From contig JANQPP010000127.1 of NCBI GenBank assembly GCA_028289405.1, forward strand, positions 1 to 64,000: a DNA stretch of 64,000 bases. Reading direction: 5' to 3'. Both the position numbers and the translations under genes were made by a program. Positions 45,914-54,307 of this stretch are shown here, piece after piece. Each line of letters begins with the position of its first letter. The stretch's first letter is position 1. The notes below the pieces were generated by a model. The model was not told where the DNA came from, made no database searches, and was given only the letters and a program-made list of their open reading frames with translations. Source of the stretch: Pirellulales bacterium. GTDB taxonomy: Bacteria > Planctomycetota > Planctomycetia > Pirellulales > JANQPP01.

Positions 45914-46620
45914 GATGACGCAGACTCTCCGGGAGCGGGCAGGTCCTGGCGGGAAGGCAACGCGTTCCGATCGCCGATGCATTTCGCCGGCACTCCCGCC
46001 ACGACGCTCCTGGCTGGAACGTCCTTGCACACCACGGCTCCCGCGCCGATCACGGCTCCGTCTCCAATTTGCACGCCATCAAGAATTCGCACACCGGCAC
46101 CGATCCACACATCCTCGCCAATTTCGATTCCCTGGCAGGTTAAACCTTGCTCTCGAATGAGCTGGTGAGGATCGTCGATGACATGATTGGCGGGAACAAT
46201 GACCGCGTGGGTCGCGATGCGCGTGTTGTTTCCAATCGTTAAATTGCCGTGTCCGTAGATGACACAGTAGGGGTTGATGCTGACATCGTCCCCCACTTCG
46301 ATGTGGCCACCATAGGCAGCGAGAATTGCGCCAGGTAACACCGTGCACCGTTCCCCCAAGCGAATTGTGCCGTTGGGTGGGGCGTCCAAACGGTAGCGTC
46401 CGTCCAAGGCACCGGCCACGAGCAAGGCCCCGTCATGAATCCAGGTATCGGAGCCGAAGGAGAGCCCTTCCACACCGCTAAGAGTCGCGCGGGAACCAAG
46501 GTAGACACGCGCGGCATGCAGCCACCGACGATATTGCTCGTGGTGGGCCCGGGCACGTAATTCTCGCCAGCCGTAAGCCAAAACCGACTTGGCTAGTTTC
46601 AGTTTGGAGAGAAATCCCAT
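45910..46620 (-). CDS. Hexapeptide-repeat acyltransferase (LbH fold)
   Basis: A 236-residue acyltransferase with a left-handed beta-helix: repeated [IVL]GDx units such as IRLGERCTVLPGAILAAYGG, IEVGDDVSINPYCVIYGHG, LTIGNNTRIATHAVIVPANH and IEIGEDVWIGAGVRILDGVQ, ending with GAGAVVCKDVPARSVVAGVPAK. It resembles WcaF/WcaB-type acetyltransferases of capsule loci, so it probably acetylates a sugar in the same polysaccharide. Its start overlaps the ABC ATPase gene by 22 bases. Confidence 0.9.
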   Translation of the reverse strand: MGFLSKLKLAKSVLAYGWRELRARAHHEQYRRWLHAARVYLGSRATLSGVEGLSFGSDTWIHDGALLVAGALDGRYRLDAPPNGTIRLGERCTVLPGAILAAYGGHIEVGDDVSINPYCVIYGHGNLTIGNNTRIATHAVIVPANHVIDDPHQLIREQGLTCQGIEIGEDVWIGAGVRILDGVQIGDGAVIGAGAVVCKDVPARSVVAGVPAKCIGDRNALPSRQDLPAPGESASS

Positions 46621-47888
46621 TCGCAGGGTACCACCACATGGCCTTGTTGGCTGTTGGGAAGTTTCCCGGTTCCGAGTACATCCGCGAAGATGATTTCCAA
46701 TTTCGCGGCCCTTTCCACGCGTTCCACGACGTCATGCCCGTCTGCCAAAATCAGATCCACGAAATACGTTCCGGGAACGAGGTCCAGCTTGGAGATGTCG
46801 CACGTTAATCGTGCGGTCGGAGCGCCGGAAAGCAACAAATTCGAATGGTATTCCGTGTGAAACGCCATTACACGTTGCTCTCGGGCATTGGAAATGACGA
46901 TTCCGCATACGGATTGGTCGAGATCCTCGAAGTCTCGCATTTGGATGTGAAAAGCGACCCGCTCTCCGACGGCCGCCACGGCATCGGAACCGGTGCCGGT
47001 TTCGATCTGCAGGTCGACAAAAATCGGAGGCCGCGGGCGGACTTGGTACCGCGGGCGGTCCGCTAGGCACTGTGCCGTATCGGCGTACGTTGTTTCCAGA
47101 TATTCGCGGACCCCCTGCTCAGCCGGCAAGGGCTCCGTATTTCGACCCGCGGAAAGAACGACGACTTTGTCACAGAGGCGGAGGATCGTGTCCATGTTGT
47201 GGCTCACGAAAATCACGGTCCGCCCCTGCCCGGCAACATCTTGCATCTTACCAAGGCATTTCCGCTGGAAGCCGGCATCCCCCACGGCGAGCACTTCATC
47301 CACGACGAGAATTTCCGGCTCCAAGTGCGAAGCCACGGCGAAGGCTAGCCGCACGAACATGCCACTCGAATATCGTTTGACGGGAGTATCGATGAATTGC
47401 TCAATCTCGGAGAAGGTGACGATGTCATCGAACTTCCGCTGAATCTCCCGCCGCGACATGCCCAGGATCGCGCCATTTAGGAAGATATTCTCCCGACCGG
47501 TCAATTCGGGATGAAAGCCGGTTCCCACTTCGAGCAGGCTGGCCAGCCTGCCCCGCAGAGTGATGCGGCCCGATGTCGGCTCGGTAATACGGCTCAGCAC
47601 TTTGAGCAGCGTACTTTTACCGGCACCGTTCCGCCCCACGAGCCCCACGACCTCGCCCTGGTCGACGTTGAACGAGACATCCCGCAGCGCCCAAAGAAGC
47701 GGTTTGTCCTGTGGGCTGCCGTGGTCCTCGTGGCCTCCGCTCCCCCAATGCGAGAGTTCGCGCAACCGTCGCCATGGTGCCAGGGCTGCCGTACTGACGG
47801 CCTCACGCAACGTCGTATAGGCTGCCTGATCCCGCGCGCCGAGCCGGTACCGCTTGGAAATATCTTCGATTTGAATACACGTCGTCAT
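46599..47888 (-). CDS. Polysaccharide ABC exporter ATPase (Wzt-like)
   Basis: A 429-residue ATPase. The nucleotide-binding domain has Walker A GRNGAGKST (85-93), signature YSSGM (173-177), Walker B ILVVDEV (193-199) and H-loop VSHNMDTILRLC. A C-terminal domain from about 280 (VRPRPPIFVDLQIETG...) looks like the carbohydrate-binding Wzt C-domain that recognises the polymer end. With the permease it would export a lipid-linked polysaccharide across the inner membrane. The ATG at 47888 begins the ATPase domain directly. Confidence 0.93.
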   Translation of the reverse strand: MTTCIQIEDISKRYRLGARDQAAYTTLREAVSTAALAPWRRLRELSHWGSGGHEDHGSPQDKPLLWALRDVSFNVDQGEVVGLVGRNGAGKSTLLKVLSRITEPTSGRITLRGRLASLLEVGTGFHPELTGRENIFLNGAILGMSRREIQRKFDDIVTFSEIEQFIDTPVKRYSSGMFVRLAFAVASHLEPEILVVDEVLAVGDAGFQRKCLGKMQDVAGQGRTVIFVSHNMDTILRLCDKVVVLSAGRNTEPLPAEQGVREYLETTYADTAQCLADRPRYQVRPRPPIFVDLQIETGTGSDAVAAVGERVAFHIQMRDFEDLDQSVCGIVISNAREQRVMAFHTEYHSNLLLSGAPTARLTCDISKLDLVPGTYFVDLILADGHDVVERVERAAKLEIIFADVLGTGKLPNSQQGHVVVPCEWDFSPN

Positions 47889-47908
47889 AAGCAGTTTCCA
47901 CGAATAGG

Positions 47909-49228
47909 TTACGAGGTTCCGGGCATACCTCTCATCGGCAGCCGGACCATCTCCGAATCCATCACGAATTCCGAGTCTTCTTCCTTGGCAGTTTTCGGCA
48001 GATAGCCTTCCCGTGAACGAATTTTCAACGTACCAACACCTAGCAGGACCACGTAATAGGGCAGTTCCAGCCCCACGAGGCTCACGAATTGCGCGGAGAC
48101 CGCGAAGCCGATCAGGCCCGCGATCACCATCCGCGCCACGACCGCGTCCCATTCTTCTGGATCCTCGACTTGCCGAGTCAATCGCCAGAGCTTGAGCACG
48201 CACGAGCCATAGAATGTCAACAAGAAGCCCAAGCCGACGACGCCTAGTTCCGCCCCAACTTGTAGCCAGAGCGTGTGCGCGGACTTGAATTCCGTGAGAC
48301 CGAATTCATGGGCACGCAAAGGAAAATGGTTCGGCCCCAACCCAAGCAAGGGGTTCGCGAACATCTGTTCCACGCAGATTTTCCACATGTCCAAGCGGCT
48401 CTGGGCCGACGCGTCACGTACTTGGGGATCGGAAAAGGTCGTCATGAAGCGTTCCACGACCTGCGGGCCAGCCAGCCGGAAGGCCACGAGCAGGACCACC
48501 AAAAAGGCGGCATAGTGTACTGGGCGTTTGGGAACGAGCCAGAACCCGATCGCTCCGCAAATGATCAGGCCGAGCATGCCACCACGAGAAAAGGCGAAAA
48601 ACACGCAGTGGCACATGAGCACCGCCGCCATGAGGCAAATCGCCCGCTTCCACCAGGCCATGGAGGTCATCGCCAAAAACAGCGCCACGCCCGTGCCGCA
48701 AACCATGGCGATGGCGTTGGAATTGTTATCCATGCCGCCGAAGCCGAACTCATGCAGGCGGTTGAAACCGCCGTAATAGAAGTTATTCAGTTCCAAAGCG
48801 ACATAACCCTGGCTGAGCACAATAACCCAAGCCAATTGGCGCACTTGTTTCCGAGTGCGAATCATGCTGGCAGCCACGACAAAGGGGAGCACGACCTTGG
48901 CCGTGCTCTCGACGAAATTCCAACCCGATGTCGGATAGTTGCAAAAGAAGGCGGAAACCGCCGACCACGCCAGGAAGCCGATGAACGCGAAAACGGTGGT
49001 GCGGGCCTTGCCAAACCGCCAATCACCGAATCCGTTCAAACACCATCCGGCCAGTAGCGCCAAAGCGACGATCCGGCTGTAATTTCCGGCCGGCACGGAC
49101 CAATACCACATCGATTCCGGCTTGATGATCGCGAAAGCGATGTAAATTAAGACGCCAATAAATGGATTAACCAGCGAGCAGGCCGCTCCGCCATAGGTCA
49201 ACGCATAAGTAAAAATGACGCCCTTCAT
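47909..49228 (-). CDS. O-antigen ligase-like (Wzy/WaaL) membrane protein
   Basis: A 439-residue protein with about ten membrane helices. A Wzy/WaaL-type block is visible: FAFSRGGMLGLIICGAIGFW, then the large loop NPLLGLGPNHF and AHTLWLQVGAELGVVGLGFLLTFY. It resembles the exosortase-A-associated O-glycosylation ligase and O-antigen ligases. It could attach finished polysaccharide to protein or lipid. It sits between the ABC permease (28-base gap) and ATPase genes, all on the same strand. Confidence 0.87.
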   Translation of the reverse strand: MKGVIFTYALTYGGAACSLVNPFIGVLIYIAFAIIKPESMWYWSVPAGNYSRIVALALLAGWCLNGFGDWRFGKARTTVFAFIGFLAWSAVSAFFCNYPTSGWNFVESTAKVVLPFVVAASMIRTRKQVRQLAWVIVLSQGYVALELNNFYYGGFNRLHEFGFGGMDNNSNAIAMVCGTGVALFLAMTSMAWWKRAICLMAAVLMCHCVFFAFSRGGMLGLIICGAIGFWLVPKRPVHYAAFLVVLLVAFRLAGPQVVERFMTTFSDPQVRDASAQSRLDMWKICVEQMFANPLLGLGPNHFPLRAHEFGLTEFKSAHTLWLQVGAELGVVGLGFLLTFYGSCVLKLWRLTRQVEDPEEWDAVVARMVIAGLIGFAVSAQFVSLVGLELPYYVVLLGVGTLKIRSREGYLPKTAKEEDSEFVMDSEMVRLPMRGMPGTS

Positions 49229-49256
49229 GGCCAGCCTCGGCGGAGCCGCTCCCCGG

Positions 49257-50252
49257 TCAAATAATATCGGCGAAACGGCGTTCGACCCGGCGGAAGTAAA
49301 GGCACCCGGCCACCAGAATCAATCCAGCCACGCAGAGCGAGATGCCCAGCGCGACATAATTCAGCGCGCGTCCGAGGATGGCGTTGCGGAAATTCAAGAT
49401 CAATCCGTACGCCGGATTCAAAGGCATGGCATTCTTCAACCAAGGCCAGGCTTCCAGGTCAATTCCGCGTTTCGCCGTCTGCTTGGGGGGTGATGCGGCT
49501 TCCGCCTCGAACTGTTCAGATTCCGCCGGTTTCGGAGTGTCCGAATCCGGGATATGCACGTAGATCACCGGCGTGGCGAACATCCAAAGCTGAACTAAAA
49601 AGGGAACGATGTGCCGGAAGTCGCGATAGGCCACGGTCAGGGCGGAGAGCAAAATGCTCATGCCGGCCGCCGCCGCAACCAGCCCTAGCACGAGAAGTGG
49701 CGTCATCAAGACCGTCCAGCTAAGTCCGACGCCGTAATACGCCATCATGACCCCGATGATGCCGCAGGCCACGCTCATGTCCACTAGGCCGGCACAGACC
49801 GTGGCAAACGGGATATACAATCTGGGGAAATAGATCTTGGCCACGAGCTGCTGGCTGGCAACCAAGCTACCGCTCCCCTGCACGATCGCGTTGGCGAAAA
49901 ACGTCCACGGCACGATTCCTAGAAGCACGAACAGAGGATACGGGACGCCACCCGAATCCATTCCAGCCAAGCGGCCAAAGAAGATGGTGAAGACGACCGC
50001 CGTGGCGAGCGGTTGCAGGATGGCCCACGCCGCCCCCAAAACGGTCTGTTTGTAGCGGACTTTCACATCCCGCCAGATGAGAATAAATAGCAGCTCGCGG
50101 TACTTCCAAAGCTCGGGAAAGTCGACGAACTGCCAGCCGGGGCGGGCCTCGATCACCGTGATCGGCCCCGAATCGTCAACGGTACCGCCGGTTTCCTCGG
50201 AAGGGCGGGCGTGGCTTCGTGTTTCCTCGGGTTCGAGCGTGGAACTTGCCAT
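49257..50252 (-). CDS. ABC-2 type polysaccharide exporter permease (Wzm-like)
   Basis: A 331-residue permease with six membrane helices. ELLFILIWRDVKVRYKQTVLGAAWAILQPL is a hallmark of Wzm/TagG proteins, as is LPVAYRDFRHIVPFLVQLWMF-like text later. An insertion of charged and Pro-rich residues (DSDTPKPAESEQFEAEAASPP, about 237-258) between TM5 and TM6 is unusual. Together with the Wzt-like ATPase it would form a polysaccharide ABC exporter. A 246-base gap separates it from the upstream glycosyltransferase stop, so a second promoter is possible. Confidence 0.93.
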   Translation of the reverse strand: MASSTLEPEETRSHARPSEETGGTVDDSGPITVIEARPGWQFVDFPELWKYRELLFILIWRDVKVRYKQTVLGAAWAILQPLATAVVFTIFFGRLAGMDSGGVPYPLFVLLGIVPWTFFANAIVQGSGSLVASQQLVAKIYFPRLYIPFATVCAGLVDMSVACGIIGVMMAYYGVGLSWTVLMTPLLVLGLVAAAAGMSILLSALTVAYRDFRHIVPFLVQLWMFATPVIYVHIPDSDTPKPAESEQFEAEAASPPKQTAKRGIDLEAWPWLKNAMPLNPAYGLILNFRNAILGRALNYVALGISLCVAGLILVAGCLYFRRVERRFADII

Positions 50253-50416
50253 CGAATATGCACTGTGTTCAGAGAGGAAAATATTGAACGTTTACGGGCT
50301 TGTCATCGAGAATGATTCCAGAGAATCGACCGTCGATCCGAAAGGCGACACGGTGGCTGGCCCGGAAGCTTTTGAATTGTACTGTATGCCGGAGATCACA
50401 GAGCGTTTTTGGCCAA

Positions 50417-50442
50417 AAGCGCGCCGCTCGTGGCGCGCTTTC
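50417..50442 (-). terminator. GC-rich hairpin after the glycosyltransferase gene
   Basis: A perfect 10-base-pair stem (50417-50426 with 50433-50442) around a six-base loop GCTCGT. It lies 54 bases past the stop of the minus-strand glycosyltransferase gene. No run of T follows on the minus strand, so it may attenuate rather than stop transcription into the permease gene. Confidence 0.55.
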
Positions 50443-50495
50443 CGCTTTCTCTGAGGAAAGATCTGCCCTTGCGGGGATTGCGGAATATGCCCCCT

Positions 50496-51749
50496 TCAGG
50501 GTAAAGCCTCCTGGCAGAGAGGATCGGCTTCCACACCCGCCGAGGCACAGGCGGGCGAGAGAAAACCTTTCAAGGGCTGTAGCCGGCTTTCCCAGGTGTA
50601 CCGATCCAAAATCTGGTTCCGGCTCGAGGCTCCCAGCCGGCGGCGCAGCTCGCGATCCTGGCTCAGGCGCTTCATGGCGTCAACCCAGCCTTGCACGTCG
50701 TCCGGCACGAGCAAATGCTGGTCACGGACCAACTCCAAACCTTCCGCCGCCTGCGGTGAGGCCACGACCGCCTTTCCCATCGCGGCAGCCTCCAAAACTT
50801 TGTTCTGCACGCCTCGCGCCACGTTCAGCGGAGCGACCACGAAGGACGCTTGGGCCAAATAGGGCCGCACATCCGGCACTTGCCCGACCAACTCCACTCC
50901 CGGCAAGCGGGCCAGTTGCTCCACGGCCGGCACGGGCCGACGGCCAACCATGAGCAGCCGCAAGCCGGGAACGGCCTCTCTCGCGGCAGGCCAGATTTCC
51001 CGACAAAACCATTGCAGGCCGTCGATATTGGCCTCGTAGTCCAATGCTCCGACGAAGACGCACACGTCCTCCAACTCGGCGTCAGTGATTTCTTGGGGAT
51101 TGAAATACTCGAGATCCACTCCATTGGTGAGGGGATGAATCTTCTCGCGATGCGAAGGCGCGATCCGCCGAAACAGGTCCGCTTCATCTTCACTTACCAG
51201 CAGCACGGAATCCGCCTGTTCGGTGAGCGCGATTTCAAGCTGCCGTAGCCGTTGGGCTTCCCATCGATACAACCAACGTTTGGGAATGGTCCCCTGGCGG
51301 GACACTCGCGCGTAATCGAAAAACTTTTCGCTGTCCACATCGACGAGGTCCACGACCAGACGTGTCTCAGGTGACTTCGGACAAGGGATGTATCGTGCCA
51401 TGCTGGAACAAAATACCAACACCGCGTCGTAAGGTTCTTCCGCAACCCAACGACGGATGGTTTGCTGAAGCTCAGGGACGAAAAATAAACCTTCGGTCAA
51501 TGACCGTCGGCGGAGCATGCTTTGTCCCGCACGGATCCACCGCTGGAGGCCTCCCACGGAAGCGATCGCCACGCGTCGGCATAAGCCGCGTAGCGCGGCT
51601 TCCTCCTCGGGCAGATAGGGCTCATCCGCCAGGCAAGCCAAATCCACCTTCGCCCATGTGGAGAGAAAACGCAGCGTGTGGTAGGAACGGATGCGATCTC
51701 CACGATTGGGAGGATACGGAAAACGGTGAACGAGAAATAAAACTCTCAC
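50496..51749 (-). CDS. PEP-CTERM/exosortase-associated glycosyltransferase (GT4 type)
   Basis: A 417-residue GT-B glycosyltransferase. LVHRFPYPPNRGDRIRSYHTLRFL at the N-terminus is the signature of the TIGR03087 family (sugar transferase associated with PEP-CTERM/EpsH loci, from memory). The C-terminal donor-site motif is ARGVQNKVLEAAAMGKAVVAS...GLEL, with the usual E-x7-E arrangement changed. The start is GTG. It would transfer a sugar during exopolysaccharide synthesis. Confidence 0.9.
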   Translation of the reverse strand: MRVLFLVHRFPYPPNRGDRIRSYHTLRFLSTWAKVDLACLADEPYLPEEEAALRGLCRRVAIASVGGLQRWIRAGQSMLRRRSLTEGLFFVPELQQTIRRWVAEEPYDAVLVFCSSMARYIPCPKSPETRLVVDLVDVDSEKFFDYARVSRQGTIPKRWLYRWEAQRLRQLEIALTEQADSVLLVSEDEADLFRRIAPSHREKIHPLTNGVDLEYFNPQEITDAELEDVCVFVGALDYEANIDGLQWFCREIWPAAREAVPGLRLLMVGRRPVPAVEQLARLPGVELVGQVPDVRPYLAQASFVVAPLNVARGVQNKVLEAAAMGKAVVASPQAAEGLELVRDQHLLVPDDVQGWVDAMKRLSQDRELRRRLGASSRNQILDRYTWESRLQPLKGFLSPACASAGVEADPLCQEALP

Positions 51750-51776
51750 GGTAAAATGGCCGTTGGAAGATTTTGC

Positions 51777-53501
51777 TTACGCCACCGGTTCCGCGGCCGT
51801 CATCAAGGGAATCGTGAGGGAGTGCTCCCCGTACTGCGCGATGACCTCCTTCATCGGTCCAAAGCGGAATTTTTGCAACACGGCGTCCAGTTTGTCATAG
51901 GTCGAGGCCAAATTCACGTAGTGCCGAAAGCGAGATTTGCGGGTTCCCACGGAGAGCCGCGGCTGGTCCGGGTCGATCTCCCAGGGGTGCGTGTAGAAAA
52001 TGAAGGGCCGGTCATGTTCGCTATTGATCTGCTTCAGGCAACGCTGAGTCAAGGAGACCGGATACAGGCGGAAGTAGCCCCCGCCCGCCGTGGGCAGATT
52101 GATATTGCCGATCGGCAGCACGGAAGCCGGGAACTCCCAGATCCAACTGCCATTGGTTTCGATACGGTGCAGAGACGTTTCCGCATCCGGAATGCCGTAA
52201 CGATCATGGTGGACGGGAAAAATGCTGGAGTCGTAGCGAAATCCCTCTTCCATGAGAATTTCCAGCGCCCAAAGCGACTCTCGAGTGATCGAGAAGCTCG
52301 GTGCACGAAAGGCGTGAATCGGCTCGGCGACAATTTCTTCCAAAACATCCCGCGAGCGGCGCAAATCTTCCCGGAATTCCTCGGGAGACTGCTCGTAGAT
52401 CAGACGGTGCCAATAACTGTGGGAACCGATTTCGTGTCCCCGCGAATGAATTTCACGAACCAGATCCGGGCACTTATCCGCGACCCAGCCGAGAATAAAA
52501 AAAGTCCCTTGAATGTCATGCTTGTCCAGCAAACGCAAAATCCGCCGCGTATTGGCCTCCACGCGGGACTCGTATTTTCCCCAGGAATCCCGGTGGATGT
52601 GCCCTTCAAACGCGGAGACCTGGAAATAATCTTCCACATCGACAGTGAATACGTTGCGATGCCGCGAGATGTGGGACCCGTTTGTCCCCGCCGAAGCAAC
52701 GCCAGCCCGTTTCCCTTCAACAACACGTGGCACTGATTGGGAATTTACACGGGACAGGGTGGGGCGGCGAAATCGCTGAATATCTTCTTCCGTGACGCAG
52801 CGTCGTAGCCAAAACATGCGGATCGCGGTCTCGCCCTTGATCCCCACTAGCCGGGCGCAAGTGCACAAAAACATCCGAATATCGAAAGCCAGGCTAGCGG
52901 TACGTACATATTCCAGATCTAGCAGCAGTTTTCGCCGCACGCTATCCAGATCGGTATCAGGAGGCAGATTGATTTGGGCCAAACCCGAGATCCCCGGCAA
53001 TATCTGGAGACGCTCGGCGTAATGCGGAATCTCTCGAGTCAGCTTCTGCACGAATTCAGGACGTTCGGGACGTGGCCCCATGAGGGACATTTCCCCCCGC
53101 AACACATTGAACAGTTGGGGCAATTCGTCCATATGCACTGCGCGGAGAAAACGTCCCAAGAGGGTCACACGCGGATCTCCCTTGGTGGTCCACACCGGCC
53201 CGGAAACGGCTTCCGCGTCCTCCCGCATCGTCCGAATTTTGTACATCACGAAGGTTCGCCCATGTTTACCGACGCGGATCTGCCGATAAATGGCGGGCCC
53301 TTTCGATGTACACCGTACCAGCACGATCAGGAATCCCATCATGGGCAATCCAGGAATTAGCAGCAGCAAGGCAACTCCGCGATCGATCCAGCCCTTCCAT
53401 TGAAAGTAAGGAGATACCTCGCGATGGTGCTTTTCCAGGTCATGGCCCGTGGCGTTTTCAGCGCAACAGGCAGGCCTTTCCGACGATATAGCTTCCGACA
53501 T
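51777..53501 (-). CDS. Fused phosphoglycosyl transferase and polysaccharide deacetylase
   Basis: A single 574-residue chain. The N-terminal half (about 37-235) is a bacterial sugar transferase (WcaJ/PglC C-domain type): a membrane re-entrant helix VALLLLIPGLPMMGFLIVLV, KIRTMREDAE, the catalytic Asp-Glu in VHMDELPQL (Asp125/Glu126) and LMGPRPERPEFV. After a linker, residues 283-574 form a polysaccharide deacetylase of the PEP-CTERM-locus subfamily with DUF3473: FTVDVEDYFQVSAFEG (Asp288/Asp291), SHSYWH (His361, His365) and RAPSFSITRE. One protein could thus start the lipid-linked sugar and deacetylate sugars of the same polymer. No frameshift is seen at the junction. The ATG start is clear. Confidence 0.92.
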   Translation of the reverse strand: MSEAISSERPACCAENATGHDLEKHHREVSPYFQWKGWIDRGVALLLLIPGLPMMGFLIVLVRCTSKGPAIYRQIRVGKHGRTFVMYKIRTMREDAEAVSGPVWTTKGDPRVTLLGRFLRAVHMDELPQLFNVLRGEMSLMGPRPERPEFVQKLTREIPHYAERLQILPGISGLAQINLPPDTDLDSVRRKLLLDLEYVRTASLAFDIRMFLCTCARLVGIKGETAIRMFWLRRCVTEEDIQRFRRPTLSRVNSQSVPRVVEGKRAGVASAGTNGSHISRHRNVFTVDVEDYFQVSAFEGHIHRDSWGKYESRVEANTRRILRLLDKHDIQGTFFILGWVADKCPDLVREIHSRGHEIGSHSYWHRLIYEQSPEEFREDLRRSRDVLEEIVAEPIHAFRAPSFSITRESLWALEILMEEGFRYDSSIFPVHHDRYGIPDAETSLHRIETNGSWIWEFPASVLPIGNINLPTAGGGYFRLYPVSLTQRCLKQINSEHDRPFIFYTHPWEIDPDQPRLSVGTRKSRFRHYVNLASTYDKLDAVLQKFRFGPMKEVIAQYGEHSLTIPLMTAAEPVA

Positions 53502-53541
53502 TTGAGGTAGATCCTACGAAAGAGCTGTCAGGTTGTCATAC

Positions 53542-54213
53542 TCAGGGTGTGGGTTGCCCCTCGGGAGGGACCAGGGCTTGGCTCACGACTGGAAGAAATT
53601 CCTTCAAAAATTCTCGCACGGGATCCGCTTCATCCTCCTCCGCGCCAGGCATCACGTTCGCGGCCAGTTGAATCTTGTAAAGGTAATCGCGCCCACCATA
53701 GGTAAGACGAGGTTGACTCGGCGCTTCGAAAGGGCCGCCATCGCTCCAGGCATAGTACACACTCAACCTTCCCCCCGAGGATTCATTGTGCCGAAATGCC
53801 AATCTCCAAAACTGATGCGAAACACCATCCTCACCTTCAACGCTCGTGGCTTCGGTATCACCCAATTGGGTATGGTTGGTGCTGGAGTAACAGATTTCGG
53901 GGACATGGACGGAGGTAGGGCCCGGCGGGCCGAGCAACAAAGCCATGCTGACATGTTGCCCGGTTAACGTGTGGCGATAGGTGTAGTTCTTGTAACCTTT
54001 GCACTGCAACTCGTCGGCCGCCAATTGGGCAAGTTCTTGCGAGTCCTCACGCTGCCAATTGCCGACGGCTTCGGCTGCCGCTTCTAGTGTATCCAAGCGT
54101 TTCACCAGAGGCGCGAAATCGGCGCGATTTCCCCAGCGGTGGGTCATTCGCCCCTGCAGCCAGCCGGAGCCTAGCGTGAGCGCGATTAGCACCAGTAAAC
54201 CCACGTATTTCAC
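53542..54213 (-). CDS. EpsI-like exosortase-associated protein
   Basis: A 223-residue protein with one N-terminal anchor (YVGLLVLIALTLGSGWLQG) and the family block GPPGPTSVHVPEICYSSTNH, which matches the EpsI/exosortase C-terminal-associated family (TIGR02914, from memory). In other bacteria EpsI is fused to or follows the exosortase and is thought to serve polysaccharide processing. It starts with GTG and follows the TPR gene by 94 bases. Confidence 0.85.
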   Translation of the reverse strand: MKYVGLLVLIALTLGSGWLQGRMTHRWGNRADFAPLVKRLDTLEAAAEAVGNWQREDSQELAQLAADELQCKGYKNYTYRHTLTGQHVSMALLLGPPGPTSVHVPEICYSSTNHTQLGDTEATSVEGEDGVSHQFWRLAFRHNESSGGRLSVYYAWSDGGPFEAPSQPRLTYGGRDYLYKIQLAANVMPGAEEDEADPVREFLKEFLPVVSQALVPPEGQPTP

Positions 54214-54307
54214 AACAATTCTCCGATTACTGGAGTGTGTGTTCGATGAAATTCAGATGAAAAATTCCGAGTAAATGAAAACCTCAATGAATGGACGGCG
54301 TCCAGCT

